64,000 nt of DNA from contig JAFCIZ010000011.1 of NCBI GenBank assembly GCA_017871115.1, forward strand, positions 947,501 through 1,011,500, given 5' to 3'. Both the position numbers and the translations under genes were made by a program. Of this stretch, positions 1 to 15,346 are shown one piece after another. How positions within the stretch are numbered: position 1 is the first letter of the stretch; each line of letters opens with the position of its first letter. The DNA is from Cunninghamella blakesleeana. Taxonomy: Eukaryota > Mucoromycota > Mucoromycetes > Mucorales > Cunninghamellaceae. The notes under the pieces were generated by a model, which saw only the letters and a list, made by a program, of their open reading frames with translations, did not search any database and was not told the origin of the DNA.

Positions 1-360
1 TTCATAGACAAATGTTAAAATATTTACAACATTTATTTAAAAGTCGTTTTTAATTATCTTTTCCATGAATGTGTTCATCAAATAAGTGATGATAATTAAA
101 AATATTTTGCACGCAAAAGTTCACCCTTTTATGGTGGAAAAAAATAAAATAAAAATTTAAACCTCAGGTACTCATACCACTCACTTGAGCACAAAAATTC
201 TTCAAATTGAAATATAATCATTTCTTTATTCTTCCTCTCACTGTAACTTTTTCACTTATGATTTCTTTTTACAGCTTTTGAACTTTTATTATATATTCTA
301 TTAATTCAATTTAAGTTTTCATTCTGATTACTATTTATCAATCATTAAACATCAATTAGA
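1..360. other. AT-rich region upstream of F-box relic
   Basis: No open frame of note is seen here. The stretch is A/T-rich and sits directly 5' of the decayed F-box reading frame that begins with ATG at 361, so it may hold its old promoter. Confidence 0.4.
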
Positions 361-1250
361 AATGAATTCTTTACCAAATGAAATAATAAAAAATATATTC
401 ACGTTTTTATCACAAAGATTCGCAGTAACCGTTAGTTCAACGGTATGTAAGGTTTGGCATTGACCTTTTTTTAAATTTTTATTTTATTCTATAATTCATA
501 TATACACTAAACAACTATTAAAAAGATGTATTCAATTGCAAAAAGAAATAACCATCCATAATAAACTTATTGGTCATTACATTCAACATTGGATATTCCA
601 TTTTTGTTATGCACTAGATATAGAAGATTTATTAGAATTGACAAAAACGGTACCAGATATACATTCTATTAATAGCTCTACGATCATTTTTCTTATGGAT
701 ATTTTGCCTATATTTAATGATATACCTAAAAATAATAGTTTTTCTCGATTGTAACACTTACACATTTTGAAGAGTGGTATACGATTTTTAATTATACAAT
801 CTTGTTTAATCATAAAAGCAAAGTAGAATCAATTGGTGTCAAATATATTCAAGAAATGATAAATTACAACAGAAGAAAACAACCTTCTTCACTTATTCAT
901 TTCATGCTTTTTAGCCAATCACCATCAACACCTTTACTTTTTTATGCTTTTTCTAATCGTCATCACTTTTCCTGCTCTAATGAATGACTCTCATACTACC
1001 AACATCTAGGCAGTTAACCAATTTAAATTTTTATTGCCCAATATATTCGCCCAACACAGGTATCAGCTTATTCTATTTTGATGAATATACATTGGAATAC
1101 ATACACTAACCGTGCTTACATACTGTGTCTTTATCAATTGTATATTTTTATACATCTACTTCTGGAGAGGATACTGATACTGATACTGGCATAATATATG
1201 AAAATGCTACTACATCTCTACATTTCAACAGGTTCACTATTTATTAGATT
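361..1250 (+). pseudogene. decayed F-box gene (copy 1)
   Basis: The ATG at 361 opens an F-box-like N-terminus (MNSLPNEIIKNIFTFLSQ, then TVCKVWH) that stops at a TGA after 34 residues. Coding-like sequence resumes in another register at about 510-754 (QKEITIHNKLIG, then WIFHFCYALDIEDLLEL), is again broken, and a later patch near 1078 reads YFDEYTLEYIH before a stop. The same string of motifs in the same order occurs in the relic at 51.4-53.5 kb, so both derive from one F-box family member. F-box proteins are substrate adaptors of SCF ubiquitin ligases. With several stops and shifts this copy is very unlikely to make a full protein. An intron explanation for the first stop is possible but does not repair the later breaks. 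Confidence 0.7.
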
Positions 1251-1544
1251 ATCTCATTCAGTATGTGACATCATTTGCCATATTTTATTATTACTTTGAT
1301 ATTTTACTATATAATAAAATATTTAATATTCTTTCTTTCTTCAGGCCATCTTATATGTGGATAATATTAGTATTGTCTTGTTAATCACTTTTTAATTATC
1401 ATAATAGATGTATATATTTTAATACTAAATAAGTAAAAAATTAAATCTCAGAAGATTTTTTAAAAATATTAAAAAAAATCATTGAACAATGGTTTTTTTC
1501 CTTCTCTTCCCGCAACTTTTTTTATATAAAAAAAAATTGTATTA
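1251..1544. other. intergenic, AT-rich
   Basis: No supported gene. A T-rich tract and a TATA-like run (about 1520-1535) lie just 5' of the ATG at 1545 and may be the core promoter of the zinc-ribbon gene. Confidence 0.35.
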
Positions 1545-3269
1545 ATGAATAATAATCGTTGCCAAAGTTGCCAGTCAACAAAATTTAAATATGATATAGA
1601 AAGTGAATTATATATTTGTACTAATTGTGGATTAGTGATTGATGAAGTACATTTTTTTGATCAACACAATTCAGAGGAAGATCAAGGCAACAGTAACTAC
1701 AGCTTAATACCAGCAGAACAAAAAGAATTGAAACAAGTTAAAACACCATCAAGAAAAGTAAGTTTCTATAAATTTTACCTATTTATATTTACCTATTTAT
1801 ATTTTATTTATTAATTACTATTTATTATAATGAATATCTTGTATTTGTTTTGTATTATTTTATTATAATAGCCAAAGTATGCTGAACTCTTGTTACGTAT
1901 GAAGGACGGTTTTCAGGCTACTATGGAAGAATATAAATATGGTCAGCAACTTTTACAACTTTATTTGAATGATGAAAGAAAAGTTTATGAATACGCCTAT
2001 ACAGAAGTAATTCTCTGTATCTATTATTTAATCAAACTTTATTCCACAGGGAATACGTTAAATCATTATTGTCAGCTCTTTTCTGTCCAATTTACAAAAT
2101 GTTTAAAAATATATAATCAGATGAAACTTATTTTTGGATCTAAAGTCAGTACAGAACATCATCATGACCATTTATTCTACTTACTAGATCAATTAATGAT
2201 TTCTTGCTATCCACATTTAATGCAAAAGAATGATTGGTATACCACATTCAATAAACGTAACAGCAAAAAGATGAATATAGTAAAGGATGAAAAGGAGGAT
2301 ACAACCCATTGGACATTAGAGGATCAAAAAATCATTAAGCAACAAACTATTACTTTGATGACATTATTAAGAAGGCATAGTTATTTTGATGGAAGAATCG
2401 CTGGACCAATTATTACTTTATGTTTAGCCATGACAGTATTGCATTATAAAATCCAACATCAATTAAAGCAGCAACCAGAAAAATTAACACCTTCTTTTTC
2501 TTCCTCCTCTCTTTTCAAAGTCAAAGGATTTGGTTACAGTCGCCTTGCTGAATATAGTCTATTTAAATCAGGAACACTTCAATCACGATATCTTGAATTA
2601 GTCAATATTTTATCATATTTTGGAAAAGCATTACCATGGGTAAAGCCTTCTTTAAAGCATACTTTTGATTTTATTTATCATTTGGATGATATTTTAACTT
2701 CTATTGAGCATTTGGAACAATTATCTTTACCTTCCTCATTATTATGTCAACAGCAACAACAACAAGATGGCCAAGAATCAATAGCAATAATTGATAAATT
2801 AAAGCAACAAAAAAGAAAATATCAATTAGATAAAGAAGAAATAGATGAAGAAAAAGAAAAAAAAACACATGATGAATTATCGTCACCATCCTTAACCACA
2901 ACACCTACGCGAGAAATAAATAAAAATGATATTAATAATTCATCATTACCATCTTTATCTATTCTTAATCCAATCTCTTTTCAAAAATCAATACATCAGC
3001 ATAAGAAGAGAAAATTACAGATTGAAAAAATCAAAAATAAACAAATGGATAATGATGATGACTCAACCTTAAAAATTGTAGATCAATTATTAAAAAGCAA
3101 AAAATGGGATTCGGAATCCATTATGGCAATGTCTGACCATGAATTAATCAGTCAGGCGTATCGATTATCCTATCAATACCCTTCTCATTACCCTCATCTA
3201 TTGGATTACCAAGTATTGGTGGAAGAAGATTTATCGAAAGAAGAAGCTGATGCCTATATTATTTCGTAA
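1545..3269 (+). CDS. TFIIB-type zinc-ribbon transcription factor-like protein
   Basis: Two exons, 1545-1757 and 1872-3269, joined in phase 0 by a GTAAGT..TAG intron, give 536 residues. The N-terminus is a zinc ribbon with two CxxC pairs (CQSC near residue 5, CTNC near 26, followed by GLVIDE), as in TFIIB, BRF and Rrn7/TAF1B proteins. The middle is helical and could hold two divergent cyclin folds (for example around HSYFDGRIAGPIITLCLAM). The last 200 residues are charged and low-complexity, with a short ordered acidic end (LVEEDLSKEEADAYIIS). Such factors bridge RNA polymerase I, II or III to promoter DNA. The zinc ribbon is seen directly; assignment to the Pol III factor BRF or the Pol I factor Rrn7 is not settled, and the ordinary TFIIB itself is less likely because the core is divergent. 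Confidence 0.65.
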
Positions 3270-4027
3270 GCTTTTCAAATTTTATTACTTTTATAATATT
3301 TTATGTATATATTATATCTGTCATAGGTATATGTAAATATTTTTTTTGAAAAAAAATTAAAATAGAATAAAAATAAAAGCAGCAGTTTGCAATAAAAAGA
3401 GATATCATTTATTATATGTCTATATTAAAATATATATAAAAAAAAGGAAGGTAAAAAATAACTACTAATATAAATATAATCCTGTCGATGTAAAATAATA
3501 AAAAATAATAATAATATTTTTTTTTCTTTTGATGTCTAATTTTCTAAAAAAATAAAATAAATAAACTAAAACTAAAACTAAATAACATTAACAAAAAATT
3601 AAATGTATAATGAAAAAAATAAATGTATGAAAATAGAATGCTAAAGAAATTAAAAAAATATATAGTAAATAAAATAATAAATAAAATGAATAAAATATAT
3701 AATAGATTGAATGACAGGGGAAGGGAATATACCATAAAAAAAAGAATGATAATAATAAAAATTATAAATTTATATAACGGTGTTAAAAGAGCAGTAAATA
3801 ATGATAATAAGGGAGGGGAAGGGAGATAAGTGTAATTTTTTCTTTAAATGGTATGTAAGATAAATATCAAATCCCAAGTAGTTATTTCCTTTACCTTTTC
3901 TTTCTTTTCTTTTTTAATTTTTTTGTAACGATTTTTTATAATAATTTTTTTTGTAAAGATTTTTTTTGTTGTTATTGCTGTCCATATAATAGTGATAAAT
4001 AAAAAAAAAAAAGAAAGCGGTAGGAGT
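3270..4027. other. intergenic between convergent genes
   Basis: Holds the 3' ends of the zinc-ribbon gene (+) and the Ded1-like gene (-). A/T-rich with several A-runs; short frames here are A/T artefacts. No gene seen. Confidence 0.5.
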
Positions 4028-6644
<2,617 letters not shown>

Positions 6645-6935
6645 TATTTAATATAGAAGAAAAAAAAGGAAAAAAAAAAAAAAAGAAAAGAAAAAGGAAA
6701 ATAAGGGGGAGCACAAAGAAAATATTTTTATTTAGATGTTTTTTAAAATTAAATCTCAGATGATATAAATCAGTGGCTTTTTAAGAACTGCGGCGGCACT
6801 GAATTTTTTCAAATTTTTTTTCTTCTTATTTTACTTTTTTGCATAGTTTTAAACAAATATATATATAAACTATTATTTTTTACTATGGATATTAATAATC
6901 AATAGGTTCCATTTTAATAACAAAATATTTTTTAT

Positions 6936-8947
6936 TTACCATAAGTAGTAAGAAGGAATAAAAGTGCTAGTAGCAGTAGCAGTAGCAGTAGTATTAGACG
7001 ATAATGTATCTATTGTTGCAAACATACTCAAAACCTTTAGCCACAAAGTTGCTTTTTTTGAACTTTCAGCACATATATACATAGAAGAGATTCGTTCTTC
7101 TATTTCTTTTTTATTTGCCAATGGTAATGCTGGATGGTTTATAGTGGTACGAAATAGTAATACAATAATATGATTGGGTTGATGATATGACCTTTTATCT
7201 TTTTCTTCTAAAGGTGTGCATACTTTTATAAGATTTTTTAATGGAATTACATCAATGGATTCATTATTTATTTGTAAATTTCTTAAATAGATGCATCCTC
7301 TATCTAAATTGACCCAATAACGTACCCAACTCTATGATAATAATGTGAAAAAAGGGAAAAAAAAATATTCACATAGTTTAGCTTTTTTTTTTTATTTAAT
7401 TTTATCTTAATTAATAGTACTAGTATTGTTATTATTATTAATATAAAATAGACTTACGAAAGTGGAAGAAGTGTTTTTAATATAAAAAGATAAATAGTCA
7501 CCATGCTGGCAAGAATTAAATAAAGATTTTAATGAGGGAGATAAAAATGGACCAGAGACAGTATTTTCGTTTTTTTCTTCTAAATGGAAAGCAATCATTA
7601 ATTCTAAATCCATTGTAACAAAATCATCATCCTCGTTATTACTTAAAACTGGTTTAGTTAGTGTATAACGATGAAGTTCTTTTCCTTTAAATATTTCATA
7701 TTGATTTCCAGATAATAAATGAGTAAATCCAACCATAGGTAAATGAGAATGGGTAGTAGCAATATTAGCAAGCGAATCTTGTATTTTTTTATCCTGATAA
7801 ATGGATAAACTAGATATTATTTTTTTCATCTTTTTTAATTTTGTAGAATGAGTGGGTTTAGCAAATATTGTAAACGTTAATGAAAATGGACCATTCACTT
7901 TACTAATAAATAACAATAAGAAGAAACGTAAATTAATAAATATTAATGACATTATATATATATATATATATATATATATACAACAGTAATATGATATAAC
8001 CTACATTGATAATTGCTCATTGGGATAATCACCACTTATACCTTTTTCAATTTTTTTCAATACTCCAGATTGTATTGATTGTGTCGCATCATTCATTTTT
8101 ACATATAATTCATACTCATACTCTAAAAAAATATTTATGAAAAGAGTGATTAAAATGGAATTTCATATATTTAATTTTATTATATTTTTAAAATGAATTA
8201 CCTTTTGAAGATGATCTATTAATAATTTGAATGACTAAATGAGTAGTAAAAATAAGAAAAATCAATCAATTCACCTTTCTAGTTATTATCCTAATCATTT
8301 CTAACATGTGTATATTACCTCGACAATGTAATGTTTTTTCTTGGCTCAATTCATGATTTATGTTACTAATTATAATAAAATAAAAAATATATAATATAAA
8401 TATATAAAATAATATATATATATACTGTTACATACCTTTTTTGAATAAAAAGGGAAGAGTCATTTAATTGTTGATTATCGTTTATCGGCAACATAGGTAA
8501 AGGTTTTTCTTTAGGATTCAATAAACCAAATTTAGTTGACGATGAGGACAAGAGCCATGATTTTAAATCTACCACAGTACTGCAATTATTTATATCTTGA
8601 TATACAGAGTTTGTTGTTGTTGCTGTACTTAATGTAACGAGAGATGAAGAAGATGAAGAAGGTAGTTTATTTCGATTGAATGCATTTAATATTGTTGGTG
8701 TTGTTTCCATTGAAACTCCATTTGATGATGCATACATATCTGCTAATGAAAATTGTGTCATCATGCGTTTTAATCCTAAAGTTGCTTTTTGATACTCTTC
8801 TTCTTTATTTGTCGTGTAGATGTTCCTCTCGCTCTGTATTGCCTTTAATTTTTGCTGTTCATAAGGTGCTATTTTCTTTTTACTATGTTTTGCCATGTTT
8901 TGAAGACTCCAAGATTTTTTAGTTGATTCAAAAGATTGATTTACCAT
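6936..8947 (-). CDS. anillin-like protein with C-terminal PH domain
   Basis: A multi-exon minus-strand gene starting at ATG 8947 (MVNQSFESTKKSW). Exons follow at about 8365-8310, 8265-8214, 8124-7990, 7908-7455 and 7332-6936, all with GT..AG ends and kept frame. The first ~170 residues are polar and low-complexity. The middle (HCRGVIQIINRSSSKEYEY, later KVNGPFSLTFTIFAKP) resembles the anillin homology region. The end looks like a PH domain: a SWVRYWVNLD opening strand, then IPLKNLIKV, and a closing helix with the expected tryptophan (KKATLWLKVLSMF). Anillin-like proteins (Mid1/Bud4 type) organise the cytokinetic ring or septin collar at the cortex. The PH part is well supported; the anillin label is inference from domain order and a few motifs. 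An ATG at 9064 would add a hydrophobic leader and is not favoured. Confidence 0.6.
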
Positions 8948-9228
8948 GATTAGTAAAAATTTAATAAAAAAGATAATAAAAAAAAAAAAAGAAAGTGAAA
9001 GAGAAAGAGGTACGACTAGAAAAAAAAAAAAAAACGTAAAGTTTAAATTCAGGGCAATCATCATTCTTTAATTAAAATAAGACGAATCGGAATATTTTTT
9101 TTTACTGCATATATAAAAAAGATTATTTATTGATATTGTATATATATAACTGATTATATTTTGTTGTTTATAAAATTTAGATATTGATATGTGGATAAGA
9201 AAAAATATTAATCGTAAGAATAAAAACA

Positions 9229-10218
9229 TTAATCAAAGATAGTATTATGATTCGCATCACATTTTACTTGAACAGAACTAATGGTTGAAGATACTTGAGG
9301 GTTACTAGTCCACTATTATTTCATTTTAAATTGATTATTACGTAAAATAAAAAGATAGAAGGAAAAAAAATTAGTTACATTATTTCTTTTATTATAATTT
9401 TTTTCATTTTTTCATTTTTTTTTTCGAATAATATATATAACCGATAAAAAAAACTTACGTCTATAGGACCTCTTGACCATTGAGCTGTACCATATTGGAA
9501 ACTACCATCCCATAAACCAATTTGAATTCGGCTACAATAATATAAATAGTAATAGATAATAAAGTAAATATATCAATAGTTCGCTATGGTTCATAGCCAA
9601 ATTATCAAAATAAAAGTACAATATATACCCTCATTTATAAATATATATCAAAAATAAATAATAGTAACTTACGAAGGAGATGAAGGGAATTTACAATCAC
9701 CATCCTTACAAGTAGCGCTTCTTTCTTGTACACGAACTACTTGACCGTCTACTAACCAAGTAATACTTTCAGGTTTCCAATCAAAAGTATATGAATGGAA
9801 TTCATCACTAGTAGCAGCACCTGGAACGGTATGTTGGGCACCATTGACATCATATACTTTTTCGCCTTTATAAAAGAAATTAGTACTAAAAGAAAAGAAA
9901 AAGAGCAAATGAGTCTTAAACTATTAAAATAAAAACAATGTATATGCGTTTTTATGTTTATTCTTACTAGACTGTGTGTGCGTCGCCACCAATAAATTCA
10001 AAGTCAATTTCATCTCCATTATCAGCTATTAATACAAATGCAGTGATGGAGCCTCCTAAAGCACCTGTTTTCAATCTTGCAGTAACAGTGCCATATTTAA
10101 CATGAAAAGTAGAGTTAAATGTTGGTCCACGGCCCATATATTTATTATAAGGCAATTCTATACAATACGTATATGTAATAAAGAGCAATTAAAAAATGTG
10201 TTTTTATTTTTTAATTCT

Positions 10219-10252
<34 letters not shown>

Positions 10253-10556
10253 TACTATTCATATTTCTGTATATCTTACGTGTTAATTCGTCAGTTAATC
10301 GAACATATTCAACAGGAGCTACGAGATTCATTTGTATCCCATCAGGTTTTTGCTCATAAGTATCTCGAGCACTATTTTCAGATGACCATCCATAACTTTC
10401 TTCAGCAAAATTAGTATCATAATTAAAACATTGATTGGATGCTGCTAAAGCTTCATTGGCTTGAATAGAATCTATTGGTGGCGGTAAAGCATTAACATAT
10501 GTATTCATAAAAAGACCAATAGATACGAATAAATTAAAAAAATATTGATTTTTCAT
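9229..10556 (-). CDS. glycoside hydrolase family 16, CRH-type chitin/glucan transglycosylase
   Basis: Five exons (10556-10280, 10157-9968, 9885-9673, 9531-9459, 9312-9229) give 278 residues. A signal peptide is evident (MKNQYFFNLFVSIGLFMNTYVNA). The GH16 catalytic signature reads DEIDFEF (ExDxxE pattern with both acids present), after NKYMGRGPTFNSTFHVKYG and GGSITAFVLI, and is followed by FHSYTFDWKPESITWLVDG, all typical of the CRH1/Utr2 group. These enzymes cross-link chitin to glucan in the fungal wall. The C-terminus ends in QVKCDANHNTIFD with no hydrophobic GPI-attachment tail and no serine-rich stalk, so this member is probably secreted or loosely wall-bound, unlike yeast Crh1. Confidence 0.92.
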
Positions 10557-10834
10557 TATTATTAATAATAATATATAAAGAATATGATGGAAGAATATTG
10601 TAAAAAGAAAATAAAAATTAAAAGTACCTTTTTTTCGTTTTTAAATTATATATTTTATTTTATAGAAACTGAAACGTCCACATACACAAAAAAAATAAAA
10701 AGTAAAAACAAATAATGAAAAAATATGTTTGTTATAGGTGTATAAATTAGATTTATATATATATATATATATATAATTAATGCAGTGTTGAAAAATAAAA
10801 ATAAAGGAGAAACATTACATACTTAATAAATTAT

Positions 10835-13249
10835 CTATTTCTTTTTCTTAAAGTAACTTGATATATCGGCATTATCGTTTATTGGTTGTTTTCGTTTGTT
10901 TGATGATAATGAAGAAGAAGATGAGGTTGATAATGTCTACATTATATATATATATATAGATTTATTAATTAAATGTATTTTCCATAGTATTTATATATTC
11001 TATATTATTACATAGTATATTTATATTACCTTTTGAGCTTTTTCTAATAATTTGATTGCTTTCTTTAACCCTGTCGGAATAGGAGATGTTTTCAATTCTT
11101 CCATTGTAACCCAGCTCCCTTCTATTGAGATATCTATTACATCTTTATTTGATATACTAACCCATTCAACATGATATACTTTCCGAATATGAGAGAATAA
11201 ATGCACTACATTCTCTAAATCCTGTCGCTTATGTTTGATTTCGTTTAAATTAATTTTATGCTGGTCTTTTAAAAAGGTAGTTATATGTTGGCTTCGTTGT
11301 TTATAGGTTGATTTTGTATTACTCAGTTCTACGGTTGGAAACTCCCATAATCCCGCCAATAATCCTAGTTAAAAAAAAATCAAAAACCAAAGAATACAAT
11401 GTTGCTAAATAAGCAAATAGTGATAGTCGTAAAAGATTTTGGAATATTATGTTATATTTTATATATTGGTTACCTTTTTCTGGTCGTTTTGTTATTAAAT
11501 ATTTTGATTCTACACTCTCATTGTCGTATGAAGTTGCTTCCAATATACATACAGCACATTCTATTTAATACGTATATATTGGGATCAATATATTTTTATA
11601 CTCTTTTTCCGTTATTCTTATCTTTCTATAATCCTTATTTTTTTTTTACCTTCATCCCTCGGAGGTTTTTTATCGCTTTTTACTGGATATCTAATAATAA
11701 AACAAGAATAAAACAACAAATAAAATAAAATTTTTAATCATGTTTGTTAAATATTTTTTATATATATAGTATTCTGTTTTAATGATTTTACCGTGTCACT
11801 GTATAATTTTCATGTTCCAAATTTTCTGTGATCACAGGGCAATATTCACATTCTATAAAGAATGGATACACATAAAATTAATTTCCATTATTATATTGCT
11901 ATTATTTTTAAGAAAAAAATCAAAAAGAAGTATAATTCTTATGTATATATTATTACCATGATCAATGCTCTCTTCTTTTTCTTTTTGATCTTCTCTTTCC
12001 TTTTTCCAAATTTGATCCATTAACTTGGTATGCAGTTTCAAATGGGCCAAAGCACGGCATTGATCTTGAACAGGACATTGATCGCATTGAGGGTTTTGTG
12101 GTGTACATATCCTAGCCCCTAATTCCATTAAAGCTTGATTAAAATCGCCGGGCCTTGATGAAGGTACTATAGTTTTGGCAATAGACCAAAATAATTTAAC
12201 TATTTCCCCATTTTTCATATCCCCACCTATAGTTCTTAATCTTGATAAAACACGTATTACATTTCCATCCACTAAAGGTGTTTGCTGCTGAAAGACAATG
12301 GAGGCAATAGCCCCAGCTGTATAAGGCCCAATACCAGGTATGGATGTTTCTAAATCTTTGGCATTGTTTGGTAAACATCCGTCATATTTTTCTACTACAA
12401 GCTTGGCTCCACTCCATAACCTTGACGCTCTTGAATAATATCCTAACCCTGCCCATAATTTATTTACTTCCTTATAATAAATATGTAAATATATAAATGT
12501 ATATAAATGTAAGGAAGCGGTATATGAATTTGAATATTTCTTTTCATTTTATTTTTAAAATACTTACTTCAATATCTGCCTTCGCTAAATCATATATAGT
12601 AGGGAACTTTTCCATCCATCGGTTATAATAACCAATTACTGTAGCTACTTGCGTCTATAATAGAATTAATCATATAATAGTATAAAATTAGAAATAAATA
12701 AAATATTAAAATAAATATATATTTTTATTATCTCTATTACCTGTTGTAACATTATTTCACTAACCCATACTATCAAATATATATAGAAAAATTGGAAATA
12801 TATAACTTGTCAATAAAAAAACTCCCTTTCATTTTGTCTGTTTAATATATATAGTATGCTAACCTTCATAAGCTCTTTGACCTAAAGCCTATTTTTTTTT
12901 TTAAAAAAAATATGGTATAAAAAGTTCTAGTAAATATAATATAAATATTATTATTGAATGTGTCTCCATTTTTTTATGTATTATTTACTTCTTTATCTAA
13001 ATGAGGATCAACGGGTTTCCGCCAAGGCATATTTGTTCTTTTTGCTTTGTCAAACCAATTTAATAAGTTTGTTTGGAGTTGATCAATCTCTTGTGCTGTA
13101 AAAGAATGATAACTTGAATTATGATGTAAGCGTCGGCTTTTTACACAGTCTTCTATATCTGTCGGTTCTTGTTCGTTCTTTTCATCAAAAGTTGAATCTG
13201 TTGATTTTGTTGTAGTTACTTTTCGTCGAAGTCTTTCTTTGACAGCCAT
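10835..13249 (-). CDS. MUTYH: adenine DNA glycosylase (MutY/MUTYH)
   Basis: About ten short exons, including two tiny ones of 25 and 29 bp (around 12890 and 12750), read from ATG 13249. Motifs in order: [34 protein letters not shown], the helix-hairpin-helix [12 protein letters not shown], the catalytic Asp in [22 protein letters not shown], and the iron-sulfur cluster C-x6-C-x2-C-x5-C ([17 protein letters not shown]). A C-terminal Nudix-like 8-oxoG recognition part follows ([29 protein letters not shown]). The enzyme removes adenine mispaired with 8-oxoguanine in nucleus or mitochondria. The protein ends [14 protein letters not shown], a possible PCNA-binding motif. An upstream ATG at 13366 in the same frame would add a Phe-rich leader encoded by a T-tract and is not favoured. 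Confidence 0.95.
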
Positions 13250-13640
13250 TATTATTGTTGTTGTAAATAAAAAATTAAAGAAAAGGGGGAGTTGAACGAA
13301 ACGCCAAAAAAAAAAAAAAAAAAAAAAGATCACGTTTTTTAAAAATCCGCTTTTTTTTCGCACCAATTCATCTACAGTATGTTTTATTTTAAAATAGTTT
13401 GGTGATTTTTTTTAATATCAAGTATAAAAATAATAATAATTTTTGATATAGTTAGGAAATTTTTTTTTGCTTCTGTATTTTTTTTTTTTTTTTAAAAAAA
13501 AAAACAGGATATCATATATTATTTTATTTTTAATATTAAATAAAATATAAAAAAGGAAACTGGTTTGAATAAGTGAAAAAGAGATAAAAAGGTTTATATA
13601 AACATATATATATTATAATTACAAAGATAAAATAAAATAA
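13250..13640. other. intergenic between tandem minus genes
   Basis: Promoter of the MutY gene and 3' region of the RhoGAP gene. Long A and T runs at 13303-13327 and 13480-13505. No gene seen. Confidence 0.4.
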
Positions 13641-15346
13641 TTAGGATCGAAGTAAAGGAGGAGAAGGAGAAGGAATAGAATGTTTTTGTAGTGTGACCCG
13701 AATGATTTGAATTGGATCATGCGAACCATAAAGTTTTGATCTGACTGTGAACGTTTTAGATCTATTTAAATATTTCCCATGATCCATTTGATGATCATTT
13801 ATTGATGTTACAGGTGAAGATGGTGATGAAGACGATGAAGTCGAATAACTAAAAGGATGTTGTTTATGCGATAATCTATCGATATGTGTAGTAGAAGTGG
13901 TAGTGATTGGTGATGGTGGTGAAAAAGTAGTTGATGATTTTAAAGAAATATTATCATTTTCATTCTCGATTTTTTTATGAATATTGGATATAAAAGCTGG
14001 TTCTTTATTAACATATAAAATAAATTGAGATTGATGTTGAATTAAAAATTCAATAACTTTTTGGGACACTTTATACTGTAATGGGTTTAATGCATGATCA
14101 GGATTAATTAATAAACCAGGTGTGAAAATACATGCCAATCCAAATGAATCCATTTTTGTTAATTGTTGTTGTTTTGTAAAAAATGATAATAAATCCAATA
14201 TATAAAATAGTAAATATTGATTATATTTTGGCAATTGATTAATTAATTCTTGATATAGTTTTATTTTTTTGTCTTCATTATCATTTAATTCTATATATAT
14301 AAAATATAAATATAAATAAATAAATAAATAAATAAATAAATATATTCATGTTATTATTACATGTAATAAAAAGTTGCCATTTATGAATAAAAATCATCAT
14401 CGTCAACATTATTTCCTCCTTCTCTTACCTATAACATCTCGAAAAGACTGATAAAATGAATGAGTGATAACAGGCTCTGGTAAATGATTCAAATATCTCC
14501 TTAAAAGAGTAGCCGCATCATGAACTGTGTATCCTTGCCAATTTAATTGTTTACCATAGTCAGGTGAAGTATTAAATATATGTACCAATTCATTAATTCT
14601 TTTCGCACTAGTATCATTTTAAAAAAATATTAAATATAATAATAACAATAATTTTTTATTAATTCTATATTCTACATCATTATTATACATATGAACAAAT
14701 TGTTTCTTCTTATTATTATTATCATTCGGTTATTACGTATTTACCTTCCACTAATTCTGAATAATCCTTTTGTGGTAGTCCCTATTTTTAAAAAAAAAAG
14801 AATCAAAAATGAATATCCGATCATCAATATTTTTTAACCAAGTAAAGTAATCAATTCATTTACATTTTTAAGCCTTCTTTTTTTTTTTTATAAAAAAAAA
14901 AATGAGCTAATCATGTGGATTTCATTTTTTAAAAAAACTAAAAAACCACATGGTTTTTTTTCATAACAATGACTTTTTTTTTTTAAAAAAAATTATGTAC
15001 CTTTGTCTTTTAAAAAGGTACCGACTTTAGATACAAGTAGAGGAATCATTCCATAATGAACGTGATCATTATTATCTACAAAAGCTATATTTGATCTTGC
15101 TACTAATAAACTTAAATGCAATGGAACACCAAATACTTCAGTATCTATAATAAAAATAAAAGATAAGTGAATTTATATATATATAATAGATGATGATGAT
15201 TTATTATTTATTTATTATTTATTATTTATTTATTTACTTGATCTTTTTGAAACAGATAATCTTTTTACTAATGTCACTTTTTGCCACCATGGTTTTTTTG
15301 TAGAAAAGTCTTTATCATTTTCCGCGTGTACCATTTCAGTCATCAT
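13641..15346 (-). CDS. Rho GTPase-activating protein
   Basis: Five exons from ATG 15346 (MMTEMVHAENDK). The joined protein reads TEVFGVPLHLSLLVARSN, then IPLLVSKVGTFLKDKG, then GLFRISGSAKRINELVHIF, which is the RhoGAP core with the arginine finger in GLFRISGS. It continues AATLLRRYLNHLPEPVI, FYQSFRDVIGE and YILDLLSFFTKQQQLTKMDSFGLACIFTPGLL, all standard RhoGAP blocks. After the domain comes a Ser/Pro-rich tail ending SIPSPSPPLLRS. RhoGAPs switch off Rho/Rac/Cdc42 GTPases that control polarity and septation. Total length is roughly 370 residues with no PH, LIM or BAR domain, so it is a small single-domain member. The arginine finger lies across a splice context (exon around 14785-14748), and the frame holds only with that exon included. 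Confidence 0.9.

Noticed and set aside
3544..3829. Opposed short frames between the zinc-ribbon and Ded1 genes
   Set aside because: Lys/Ile/Asn- or Phe/Leu/Ile-only peptides typical of A/T-rich non-coding DNA.
13250..13366. Upstream ATG at 13366 extending MutY with a Phe-rich leader
   Set aside because: The extension is encoded by A/T homopolymers and lacks the Arg/Ser composition of a mitochondrial presequence.
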